Of a stretch of 15,648 nt of DNA, positions 7,635 through 14,198 are shown piece after piece. Position numbers and translations under genes: made by a program. This DNA is from Oscillospiraceae bacterium (GTDB lineage: Bacteria; Bacillota; Clostridia; UBA1381), in contig SVKH01000020.1 of NCBI GenBank assembly GCA_015068545.1, positions 1 through 15,648 of the forward strand, given 5' to 3'. How positions within the stretch are numbered: position 1 is the first letter of the stretch; each line of letters starts with the position of its first letter. The notes below the pieces were generated by a model. It was not told where the DNA came from, did no database searches, and saw only the letters and a list, made by a program, of their open reading frames with translations.

Positions 7635-8519
7635 CTATTCCATAATGCCATACTTACTCTTTACCCTATCAAGGCTATTCAGCATCGGTACAGCAATCAA
7701 CCATAGGAAAAACACCGTAGATTCCGCATGAATAAGGTCAAAAGGCAAACCTGATATGTAGAAAGTCAATATCTCTTGCAAAGTCACTTCCGGCTGATAC
7801 ATTATAACTGATGCCGGATTTAGTATTCCTCCATACAGGAGTATTGTAGCCAGACCTCCATATACACACAAGGCAATGCGGGATTTTTTCACATTCAGAC
7901 TTTTAAAAATCACTCCAGCGAAAAGTCCTACTACTCCCGTTGCAAGCATCTGCCATGGAGTCCATGGTCCTTGCCCGAAGAACATATTGGATACAAACGC
8001 ACTAATTGCACCCACCAAAAACCCAACTTCTCCACCAAAAGCCGTACCGACTATTATAACCACAGCTAATGTAGGCTTGAATTGGGAAAGTGTATAAAAC
8101 GCACATCTTCCTAAAACTGCAATTGCACATAGTACACTTATTATCACAAGCTCTTCCGCCTTAGGCTTTTTTCCCTCAAACGCCATAAAAAACGGCAGCA
8201 TTATTTCCAGTATAAGTAGCAGGCTGGTTACATAATATCTTCTGTCACCAAACAGCTTGCCACCTAGCAAAACAGTTATCGGCATAAGAACTATACATAG
8301 CAGTATGCTGATTATCGTAGACTTTGATAGTTTCCTCTTACCAGATTTACTTTCCAACATTTCCTTTTTGGGCAGTAATTGACCTATTGCCATGGCTAAA
8401 AACGCTAATTCAAAAAATGTTACAAGACTCATTCTATAATCAGTAAAATCACCGTCGAATAGACAGTAGGTTGCTATTGACAATGCTAAAAAAACTGCAG
8501 AAATTATATACTTTTTCAT
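7635..8519 (-). CDS. ECF transporter substrate-binding (S) component, probably corrinoid
   Basis: A 294-residue polytopic membrane protein, the last gene of the T-A-S operon. Its ATG overlaps the ATPase stop codon (ATGA), so translation is coupled. Residues about 120-290 form the usual six-helix S-component core. It contains FKPTLAVVIIVGTAFGGE (147-164), the small-residue helix GAISAFVSN (170-178) and the loop FGQGPWTPWQM (181-191), a signature I associate with B12-type S components, from memory. Residues 1-118 are an extra N-terminal region with about three to four hydrophobic segments, so the protein is longer than the usual 170-200 residues. S components bind the vitamin from outside and topple in the membrane when driven by the T and A parts. 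The cobalamin riboswitch upstream supports B12 or a precursor as cargo. No CbiM/CbiN-like cobalt components are present. Confidence 0.88.
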   Translation of the reverse strand: MKKYIISAVFLALSIATYCLFDGDFTDYRMSLVTFFELAFLAMAIGQLLPKKEMLESKSGKRKLSKSTIISILLCIVLMPITVLLGGKLFGDRRYYVTSLLLILEIMLPFFMAFEGKKPKAEELVIISVLCAIAVLGRCAFYTLSQFKPTLAVVIIVGTAFGGEVGFLVGAISAFVSNMFFGQGPWTPWQMLATGVVGLFAGVIFKSLNVKKSRIALCVYGGLATILLYGGILNPASVIMYQPEVTLQEILTFYISGLPFDLIHAESTVFFLWLIAVPMLNSLDRVKSKYGIME

Positions 8520-10111
8520 TTTTCTCCCTCCAAAAACTTTAAAACTTGTACTGCGCTACTTGTGGATATAATACTATCTGCAAACCCCTTAAAAATCCTT
8601 GCAGTTTGCGTTGTGTAAAACTTTTTACCTCCAAAAAACTCCTTTGGTGCACCTGTTGAAACTATTTTACCATCAAAAATAAGTCCGCATCTATCACATA
8701 TTTCTCCGCAAAATTCCACGTCATGGCTCACCATAACAACAGTAATTCCGTTGCTTGTCAACTTTTTTAATATATTTCCAAATTCCTTTTTAAAATGTGC
8801 ATCAAAGCCTTTTGTAGGCTCGTCCAAAAGCAGAATATCCGGTTTTGTCAACAGCACCTTGCACATAGCCAGCCTTTGCTGTTCTCCTCCTGATAAATCA
8901 TGTGGATGACGGTCTTTAAGATGCTCTATTCTAAATTCCCTCATAATTTCTTCCACTGCACCTGCATCTGCCAAATCTTCCAAATCTGCCAGCACTGTAT
9001 TCTTTAAGAAAAGACTTTCCGGATTTTGAGGCAGCATCCCTACTCTACCATTAACTTTTCTTTTTCCGCCCTGCATTTTAATGCCCTTGGATATGAGCCA
9101 CAATAACGTGGATTTTCCTGAACCGTTTCCACCTAATATACCGAAGATTTCTCCCTTTTTCACTTCCATAGACAGTCCGGATAATACATATTTACTACTT
9201 TTATCATATTTATAACGCAAATCCTTTACCGAAAGTGCTGTTTCATTAAAAGTCCGCTTGTCTTCCCTTCCTAAGTATACAGCACAAGCATCGCAGTTTT
9301 GAGTATATTTTTCAAGCCATCTCCTTGCCTCCGGTATATTTTTAGGGCAATTATCTCCTCCATCCACTACCTCGTAAATCTGCATATACGATGGCAAAGC
9401 TTCAAACATATCGTGGTTTTTTAGCCTTTTCGCCACGTTTTTTTGCTCATCATCTACAATTATTTCTCCATCCTCTACCACAATTATTCTGTCACTATAT
9501 GCAAAAACTTCACTGCATCTGTGTTCCGAAATAACCACAGCCGTTCCCAGTTCCTTATTTATCTTATTTAATATTTCCAAAAAATTATCTGCCGAAATAG
9601 GGTCCAACTGACTTGTAGGCTCGTCCAAAACCAACATCTCCGGCTCCATCACCATAACCGATGCAAGATTTAATATCTGCTTTTGTCCGCCGGATAACTC
9701 TCCCGTATCCATATGAAACCAGCTTTCTATGCCAAAAAATGATGCAATTTCTGCCACTCTGACACGCATTTCATCACTATTCATCCCCATGTTTTCCAGT
9801 CCAAAGGCAAGCTCGTGCCAAACCTTGTCGGTAACAATTTGACTGTGAGGATTCTGCATTACAAAACCTATTTTATTGTAGTTTACCTCACCACTTGATT
9901 CCTCTCCGCAAAACAAGATTTTCCCTGAAGCTTCTCCATGTGGCGTAATATCCGGCTTCATGCTTTTTAATAAGGTAGATTTTCCCGAACCGGATTTTCC
10001 GCAAACCGTCACAAATTCACCCTGATTAACTACCAGATTAATGTTATTAAGTGCATTATTCTCCGCATCCGGATACTTAAACGTGTAGTCACAAAACCGT
10101 ACTAGCTCCAT
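8516..10111 (-). CDS. ECF transporter ATPase, two ABC domains in one chain
   Basis: A 531-residue fusion of two ECF-type ATPases (the EcfA/EcfA' pair in one polypeptide) that powers the neighbouring S and T proteins at the inner face of the membrane. Domain 1: Walker A GKSGSGKS (38-45), Q-loop VMQNP, signature LSGGQ (139-143), Walker B MLVLDEPT and switch His197. Domain 2: Walker A GGNGSGKS (327-334), Q-loop LPQNP, signature LSGGE (406-410), Walker B ILLLDEPT and switch His463. Both ATP sites look complete. The true start is ATG 10111, preceded by GGAGGTG inside the end of the T gene; an upstream in-frame start at 10153 lacks a site and would lie deeper in the T gene. It overlaps the T gene by 10 bases and the S gene by 4. 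Confidence 0.95.
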   Translation of the reverse strand: MELVRFCDYTFKYPDAENNALNNINLVVNQGEFVTVCGKSGSGKSTLLKSMKPDITPHGEASGKILFCGEESSGEVNYNKIGFVMQNPHSQIVTDKVWHELAFGLENMGMNSDEMRVRVAEIASFFGIESWFHMDTGELSGGQKQILNLASVMVMEPEMLVLDEPTSQLDPISADNFLEILNKINKELGTAVVISEHRCSEVFAYSDRIIVVEDGEIIVDDEQKNVAKRLKNHDMFEALPSYMQIYEVVDGGDNCPKNIPEARRWLEKYTQNCDACAVYLGREDKRTFNETALSVKDLRYKYDKSSKYVLSGLSMEVKKGEIFGILGGNGSGKSTLLWLISKGIKMQGGKRKVNGRVGMLPQNPESLFLKNTVLADLEDLADAGAVEEIMREFRIEHLKDRHPHDLSGGEQQRLAMCKVLLTKPDILLLDEPTKGFDAHFKKEFGNILKKLTSNGITVVMVSHDVEFCGEICDRCGLIFDGKIVSTGAPKEFFGGKKFYTTQTARIFKGFADSIISTSSAVQVLKFLEGEK

Positions 10112-10953
10112 CTTTTCACCTCCATTAAATCTATCACCATAGGCGCAAAACACACCATAGCATAAAACAAAGCTCCCGGCATAACGCCTTTTACTTCAAT
10201 GGTCGGATAATAGGTAAATTCCATTTCGGGAAGAAACAAGAAAAACATAATTATAACCGCACCTATAATACCAGAAAACGCAGTGTCATACCGATCAAAG
10301 GAGTAAACAGAATAGTTTGTTCTTTTACCTCTGCCGTAACCTCTTGCTCTCATGCTTTGGGCAGTTTCTACCGAGCTTTCCAAGCTCCAACTTACCAAGG
10401 CAGATAATATGCTTGAGGCAAGTATTACCCTTTGCTTTAGTTTCCCTTTTTCCAAATCTTTGCCCATTGTCCTTTGAGCCATAATAATTTCATTTGTCTT
10501 TTTTATCAGTTTTGGTACAAATGCCAGCGACATAGTCATGACAAGTGCCAGAGAAGGTGCCACTCCTCCAAAAACGTACTGCACTTTATCACCTTTGAAG
10601 ATAGTATTAAAGCAACTAAACCACAAAATCACAGCCAAAAGCATTGTTCCCGATGCCAAACCATACACAACCGCCTCTAACGTGACAGGTTTACCTGTTG
10701 GAAAATATGTCAAAATGGTGTTTCCTGAATGGTTGAACAGAGGGTTTAAGCACGCTGTTATCAGCACAAGCGGTATCACTGCCACAAGACTTTTTAGTGT
10801 CCTGTTTAATCCGATTAGTACCACCGAATATGCCATTGCCGAAAAAAGTGCAACAGCCAGAACAGCAGGATGCATCACCAGCATACAAACTCCTACCACA
10901 AATGTAAAGTGTATTAAAATCACATATGGATTATAACTTTTAAACTCCCTCAT
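10102..10953 (-). CDS. ECF transporter transmembrane coupling (T) component
   Basis: A 283-residue CbiQ/EcfT-family membrane protein with about five to six hydrophobic segments. It carries the two cytoplasmic coupling segments of the family: AQRTMGKD (about 159-166) and SMRARGYGRG (about 200-209), the Ala-Arg-Gly motif that docks into the ATPase grooves. It is the scaffold that transmits ATPase motion to the S component. AAGGGA lies 6 bases before ATG 10953; a TTG at 10968 is in frame but lies before this site. It is the first gene of the operon, behind a cobalamin riboswitch and a leader of about 280 bases. The gene immediately downstream overlaps by 10 bases. Confidence 0.92.
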   Translation of the reverse strand: MREFKSYNPYVILIHFTFVVGVCMLVMHPAVLAVALFSAMAYSVVLIGLNRTLKSLVAVIPLVLITACLNPLFNHSGNTILTYFPTGKPVTLEAVVYGLASGTMLLAVILWFSCFNTIFKGDKVQYVFGGVAPSLALVMTMSLAFVPKLIKKTNEIIMAQRTMGKDLEKGKLKQRVILASSILSALVSWSLESSVETAQSMRARGYGRGKRTNYSVYSFDRYDTAFSGIIGAVIIMFFLFLPEMEFTYYPTIEVKGVMPGALFYAMVCFAPMVIDLMEVKRWS

Positions 10954-11235
10954 AACTCTTCCCTTCAAATTAGATTACTCACCAAAATAAAACTTCCTCA
11001 TACATCAAAGCTGTACATACTCCCATCCAAGCGAAGCTGTGAATTAGGATGTACTTCCTACATGATAAAAAAACTTTTGATAAAAGCTACGCCTGCGGGC
11101 GTAGAAATACAAAATTATTATTCCGTAAATTACAACATAAAGGTAGTAAATTCCTACATAATAAAAAACTGCAACAAAAAAAATCGCAGCCGTTTTTTAC
11201 AATCAGATAAACCGTGATTGCATTTTACCGAAATT
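10954..11235 (-). other. Leader between the cobalamin aptamer and the ECF operon
   Basis: About 280 bases with no gene. Minus-strand features from the aptamer outward are: hairpin CAATCA...TGATTG; an eight-T run (revcomp of 11174-11181); the hairpin CTACGCC-CGCA-GGCGTAG (11087-11104) followed by CTTTTATC; and a long GTACATCC...GGATG...GTAC pairing (about 11023-11054). TTCCTACAT followed by an A-rich stretch ending AAAAAAC occurs twice (about 11056-11074 and 11151-11168). The expression platform is presumably here, but I cannot say which hairpin terminates or blocks the ribosome site. Confidence 0.5.
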
Positions 11236-11386
11236 AAGCATGTCTCCCGACTCATACATCATAAACCATACCTTACCTTCCCGCAAACTGCAGTGGCATA
11301 ATAGGCATAATCTCCGTAATTACGGTGGCGGCACCGTCCGTGATTTGCACACGGTTCCATCTTAGCCCGAAAATATTCGGGAACTT
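11236..11386 (-). promoter_or_regulatory. Cobalamin riboswitch
   Basis: On the minus strand the conserved aptamer elements appear in the right order: GGAACCGTGTGCAAATCAC (5' core), CGGTGCCGCCACCGTAA, CGGAGATTATGCC, the invariant TGCCACTG, GCGGGAAGGT and the B12 box AGTCGGGAGACATGC (11252-11238). The spacing fits the AdoCbl/cobalamin class. CCCGAATATTTTCGGG (11381-11366) is an extra hairpin at the 5' side. It precedes the ECF T-A-S operon and should repress it when cobalamin is plentiful. The exact outer boundaries (P1) are approximate. Confidence 0.95.
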
Positions 11387-11427
11387 AAAACCTATTTATT
11401 AAACTGTGAAAAATCGATGGTTACATC

Positions 11428-11742
11428 TTAGTCTGCATCTTCCTCCAATGCTTCTATATAGAAGCTTACCGGTCGGAATCCGTCGTTACAGGATATCATG
11501 GCAGATTTCTTATCCTTCATCCATCCGTCATATATATTCTCACCGCCATGAGCCAATGTCATGACAAAAGGAGATATACTATCCCACGCACTATCGCAAA
11601 ATCCCTCCGGCTTATTCCACCCGTTAGCTATAAAAACCTGACCTTCTACCATATCACAAGCATGCTGTATAGGGTTTTCGTATTTTTCCATCAAGTCCTC
11701 ATACCTAGTGATTCTCATTACAGTTATCTTGCACTTTTTCAT
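11428..11742 (-). CDS. TIGR04076-family small protein
   Basis: A 104-residue soluble protein that resembles the TIGR04076 family as I remember it: the opening MKKCKITV, the EGQVF segment, PEGFCDSAWDSI, the LAHGGE block followed by GW, and the closing SCNDGFRPVSFYIEAL. The biochemical function is not known; the conserved Cys, Trp and His residues have been seen in many anaerobes without an assigned reaction. The start is ATG 11742, preceded by GGGAGAG. It has its own good promoter and ends about 45 bases before the cobalamin riboswitch on the same strand, with no terminator that I can see. Readthrough into the riboswitch is therefore possible. Confidence 0.85.
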   Translation of the reverse strand: MKKCKITVMRITRYEDLMEKYENPIQHACDMVEGQVFIANGWNKPEGFCDSAWDSISPFVMTLAHGGENIYDGWMKDKKSAMISCNDGFRPVSFYIEALEEDAD

Positions 11743-11781
11743 AAATACTCTCCCAAAATTGCAACATTAGTAACTTTATGT

Positions 11782-11810
11782 ATTATACAACAAATTCTAA
11801 AAAATTGCAA
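11782..11810 (-). promoter_or_regulatory. Sigma-A promoter of the TIGR04076 gene
   Basis: On the minus strand TTGCAA (11810-11805), 17 bases and TATAAT (11787-11782). AAAATTGCAACA occurs here and again nearer the gene (about 11755-11766), so a repressor-type direct repeat flanking the start site is conceivable. Confidence 0.8.
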
Positions 11811-11811
11811 C

Positions 11812-11846
11812 AAAAAAGAAGATGTATTTTTCACATCTCCTTTTTG
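11812..11846 (-). terminator. Intrinsic terminator of the oadB operon
   Basis: On the minus strand AAAAGGAGATGT (11844-11833), loop GAAAAAT, ACATCTTCTTTT (11825-11814), 12 pairs with one G-T, followed by T-residues. It lies just after the 42-codon gene and immediately upstream of the next promoter. The plus strand also has a T-run. Confidence 0.88.
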
Positions 11847-11849
11847 TAT

Positions 11850-11978
11850 TTATTTGCCAGATACCTTATTTAGTATAGATACCATAACCACGATAACTGC
11901 GATTACGATAAACACGTTAACCCAGCCCATCATAGCCTGTGGCAGGATATTCATAAGAGCATTAAAATTTAACTTCAT
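11850..11978 (-). CDS. 42-residue OadG-related membrane subunit
   Basis: A very short gene read directly from the minus strand. It begins MKLNFNALMNILPQAMMGW and continues into a single strongly hydrophobic helix (about residues 20-35) ending SILNKVSGK. AGGAGG at 11992-11987 (minus strand) sits 8 bases before ATG 11978. The gene starts 15 bases after the oadB stop codon, and a terminator follows directly, so it is the second and last gene of the oadB unit. It resembles the small OadG-related subunits found beside clostridial oadB genes, which are much shorter than the classical OadG of about 80 residues and lack its zinc-binding tail. The likely role is as assembly or stability partner of OadB in the membrane; this is inferred from position and fold. 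Confidence 0.82.
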   Translation of the reverse strand: MKLNFNALMNILPQAMMGWVNVFIVIAVIVVMVSILNKVSGK

Positions 11979-11993
11979 ATTAAAAACCTCCTA

Positions 11994-13082
11994 TCAACCG
12001 AACATACTCAGTATAAGACCGCCTGCTATAACAGAAGCAATCTGTCCTGATACATTTACGCCCATAGAGTGCATCAAAAGGAAATTCTGCGGATCTGCTT
12101 CAAGACCTAATTTGTGCACAACACGTCCTGACATAGGGAATGCAGAAATACCTGCCGCACCTATCATTGGGTTGATTTTCTTTTTTGAGAAAACATTGAT
12201 AAGCTTTGCAAATAATACTCCGCCTGCTGTATCAAAAATGAAGGCAATTAGTCCAAGTCCCATAATAAGCAAAGTGTCCACTGCAAGGAATTGTTCTGCC
12301 TGCATACGGAAGGCTATTGTTATTCCAAGGAAGATTGTGATAATGTTTGCAAGAACTTTCTGCGCTGTTTCGGACAAAGAGTTAAGCACTCCGCACTCGC
12401 GGATAAGGTTACCAAACATCAAGAATCCTACCAATGCTACCGATGACGGTGCAACAAGACCTGCTATAACTGTGATGATTATAGGGAACAGGATTCTTGT
12501 AGTCTTTGTAACGTCCTTTTGAACGTATGCCATTTTGATTTGTCTTTCCTTTTTAGTTGTCAAAAGCTTGATTACAGGCGGTTGAATGATAGGTACCAGC
12601 GCCATATATGAGTACGCCGCTACCATTATTGCGCCCAGATAGTCTGACTTAAGCGCATTGGCAACTACGATTGATGTAGGGCCATCTGCTGCACCTATTA
12701 CCGCTATGGATGCGGCATCCTTAAGGTCGAAGAACAATGACGCAACGCATAGTGTGAAAAAGATACCGAACTGCGCCGCAGCTCCAAAAATCATCAGTTT
12801 TGGATTGGACAGAATTGGTCCAAAATCTATCATCGCCCCTATACCGATGAACAAGAGCAGTGGGAATAGCTCGTTATCTATACCTGCATTAAACAGAGTT
12901 TCAAGTACTTCTATTGCACCTGACCTAGGTAAGTTAACCAAAATAGCGCCAAATCCCATAGGTAACAGCAACGTAGGCTCCATCTCCTTCTTTATGGCAA
13001 GGTATATAAGTACACCGCCAATAAGCCACATTACCACTTGCTTCCAATCCAGAAGCGCCAAATTTTCCAGTAATATATCCAT
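11994..13082 (-). CDS. oadB: Na+-translocating decarboxylase beta subunit (OadB family)
   Basis: A 362-residue polytopic protein of the OadB/MmdB/GcdB family, which exports Na+ using the energy of carboxybiotin decarboxylation. Conserved segments are intact: FIGIGAMIDFGPILSNP (78-94), GAADGPTS (130-137, with Asp133), YSYMALVPIIQPPV (157-170), NPMIGAAGISAFPM (304-317) and GVNVSGQIAS (341-350). Asn343, Gly346 and Ser350 match positions important for Na+ in characterised OadB. The last block reads GVNVSGQ where most family members I recall have GPNVAGV. The start ATG 13082 has AAGGGAAG before it and gives the family N-terminus; an in-frame start at 13163 would add 27 residues from a repeat. No alpha subunit, biotin carrier or carboxyltransferase gene is nearby. 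The upstream manganese riboswitch is the main clue to a role. Confidence 0.93.
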   Translation of the reverse strand: MDILLENLALLDWKQVVMWLIGGVLIYLAIKKEMEPTLLLPMGFGAILVNLPRSGAIEVLETLFNAGIDNELFPLLLFIGIGAMIDFGPILSNPKLMIFGAAAQFGIFFTLCVASLFFDLKDAASIAVIGAADGPTSIVVANALKSDYLGAIMVAAYSYMALVPIIQPPVIKLLTTKKERQIKMAYVQKDVTKTTRILFPIIITVIAGLVAPSSVALVGFLMFGNLIRECGVLNSLSETAQKVLANIITIFLGITIAFRMQAEQFLAVDTLLIMGLGLIAFIFDTAGGVLFAKLINVFSKKKINPMIGAAGISAFPMSGRVVHKLGLEADPQNFLLMHSMGVNVSGQIASVIAGGLILSMFG

Positions 13083-13126
13083 TTTTCTTCCCTTTCTGAG
13101 TAGCGTATGTTTATTTCTTTTGTAGG

Positions 13127-13206
13127 ATGCCCATGTGCATTTTGGAAAAGCTAAAACTTGCACTGGTATTAAATCAATATTATTTTCATAAGATACGCAG
13201 GTTTCC
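13127..13206 (+). repeat. Dispersed intergenic repeat, copy 2
   Basis: An 80-base partner of 7431-7513, in the same orientation on the plus strand. It sits between the riboswitch terminator and oadB, inside the oadB leader. It lengthens the leader and makes a spurious upstream extension of the oadB reading frame. No protein of its own is convincing. Confidence 0.65.
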
Positions 13207-13210
13207 CATG

Positions 13211-13254
13211 AAAAAAATAATAGACTTTCATTGCAAAAACTGCAACAAAAGTCT
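13211..13254 (-). terminator. Riboswitch-controlled terminator upstream of oadB
   Basis: On the minus strand AGACTTT (13254-13248) pairs with AAAGTCT (13228-13222) and TTGCA (13245-13241) with TGCAA (13235-13231), with a TG/TG internal mismatch and loop GTTTT, followed by ATTATTTTTTT. The 5' arm overlaps the 3' strand of riboswitch helix P1, so the two structures exclude each other: a metal-bound aptamer would prevent termination (ON switch). Confidence 0.85.
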
Positions 13255-13331
13255 TGCTTTTTAATACATAAGCGGGCATATTAGCCGTAATGACGCCGTA
13301 TGTCACACAAAAGTGTAAGCTACTCCCTTTT
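13247..13331 (-). promoter_or_regulatory. yybP-ykoY manganese riboswitch
   Basis: Minus-strand reading gives the class landmarks: AAAAGGGAGTAGC at the 5' end and AGCAAGACTTTT at the 3' end. P1 pairs AAAAG with CTTTT, a compensated version of the usual AAAGG/CCTTT. P2 is TTACAC-TTTT-GTGTGA. P3 has GCG/CGC and GGC/GCC flanking the one-sided loop TCATTAC, which matches the TCAATTC-type loop of known members. These are the two metal-contacting loops of the class. It lies about 5 bases after the predicted transcription start and controls the oadB unit by the overlapping terminator. Confidence 0.92.
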
Positions 13332-13342
13332 ATTTTAAGTAA

Positions 13343-13371
13343 ATTATACATAAATTATGCAAATTTGTCAA
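13343..13371 (-). promoter_or_regulatory. Perfect consensus sigma-A promoter of the oadB unit
   Basis: On the minus strand TTGACA (13371-13366), 17 bases and TATAAT (13348-13343). Transcription should start near 13336, just before the manganese riboswitch. A strong promoter behind a default terminator is a typical riboswitch layout. Confidence 0.92.
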
Positions 13372-13401
13372 GGACTTCTTAATATTTCCCAGCAAAAACA
13401 C

Positions 13402-13430
13402 TTGTAAAAAAAGGAAATTGGTGTTATAAT
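13402..13430 (+). promoter_or_regulatory. Sigma-A promoter of azlCD
   Basis: TTGTAA (13402-13407), 17 bases, TATAAT (13425-13430), with TG at 13422-13423 giving an extended -10. It diverges from the oadB promoter with about 30 bases between the two -35 boxes, so a shared regulator could act on both. Confidence 0.8.
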
Positions 13431-13466
13431 ACCCTCTTGGAAAGATGATAAAACGGAGAGAAAAAT

Positions 13467-14198
13467 ATGAAAGAAATTAACAGGAAAGTATTCATTAAAG
13501 GTATTTACGACGGTATTCCCATTGCTCTTGGTTATTTTGCTGTGTCATTTTCTCTTGGCATTACAGCACAGAACGCAGGGCTTACTCCTATTCAGGCCAT
13601 GATTGCCAGTCTTTTGTGCAACGCATCCGCAGGAGAATACGCAGGATTTACATCCATAGCCACAAAGGCAACCTATATGGAAATTGCAATAATAACTATG
13701 ATAGCAAATCTTAGATACCTGCTGATGAGCTTTGCTATGAGCCAAAAGTTCTCGCCAAAAACAAAACTTTTACATAGACTGATAATAGGCTTCGACTTAA
13801 CTGACGAAATATTTGGCATATCTATGTCGCAAAAAGGATTTTTAAACCCTGTGTATGTGTACGGAGCTATGCTGTTTTCCATACCGGGCTGGGCAATAGG
13901 CACAGGAATAGGAGCACTTGCCGGTAATCTTTTGCCGCCAAATGTGGTAAGTGCGCTTAGCGTGGCACTATACGGAATGTTCCTTGCAATAATTATACCG
14001 CCGTGCCGAAAGGATAAAATCATAGCACCGGTTATAGCAGTTTGCTTTGTACTTAGCTATCTTTCCTCTATCCTTCCTGTCATTTCTAATCTATCAGAAG
14101 GTACAAGGATAATAATACTGACGGTACTTATTTCCTCTGTTGCCGCCATTATTTTCCCAAAAGATACCGAGGAAGGAGACTACGAAAATGAAGAATAA
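13467..14198 (+). CDS. azlC: Branched-chain amino acid exporter, large subunit AzlC
   Basis: A 243-residue membrane protein of the AzlC (LIV-E) family, the large subunit of a two-part exporter of branched-chain amino acids and analogues such as azaleucine. Family features are visible: an N-terminal GIYDGIPIALGYFAVSFSLG block (13-32), the NASAGEYAG segment (52-60) and the NLRYLLMSFAMS helix (81-92), with about seven to eight hydrophobic helices. The usual length is 230-250. GGAGAG at 13455-13460 supports the ATG. The stop overlaps azlD by 11 bases, so the pair is translationally coupled. It has its own promoter and no visible riboswitch or attenuator. Confidence 0.94.
   Translation: MKEINRKVFIKGIYDGIPIALGYFAVSFSLGITAQNAGLTPIQAMIASLLCNASAGEYAGFTSIATKATYMEIAIITMIANLRYLLMSFAMSQKFSPKTKLLHRLIIGFDLTDEIFGISMSQKGFLNPVYVYGAMLFSIPGWAIGTGIGALAGNLLPPNVVSALSVALYGMFLAIIIPPCRKDKIIAPVIAVCFVLSYLSSILPVISNLSEGTRIIILTVLISSVAAIIFPKDTEEGDYENEE

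Noticed and set aside
11160..11195. A/T-flanked CTGC/GCAG pairing as the cobalamin-switch terminator
   Set aside because: The stem needs a three-base bulge and a long loop, so it is too weak to annotate as a terminator; left as part of the leader description.
11548..12522. Plus-strand open frame of 324 codons
   Set aside because: It runs antisense through three real minus-strand features (TIGR04076 gene, 42-codon gene, oadB) and through a terminator; the product looks like random reverse reading of membrane-protein codons.
12658..13125. Plus-strand open frame of 155 codons
   Set aside because: Antisense to oadB with no start signal or family features.
13083..13163. Extended N-terminus for oadB from 13163
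   Set aside because: The extra 27 residues come from the dispersed repeat, and the family N-terminus and ribosome site fit ATG 13082.
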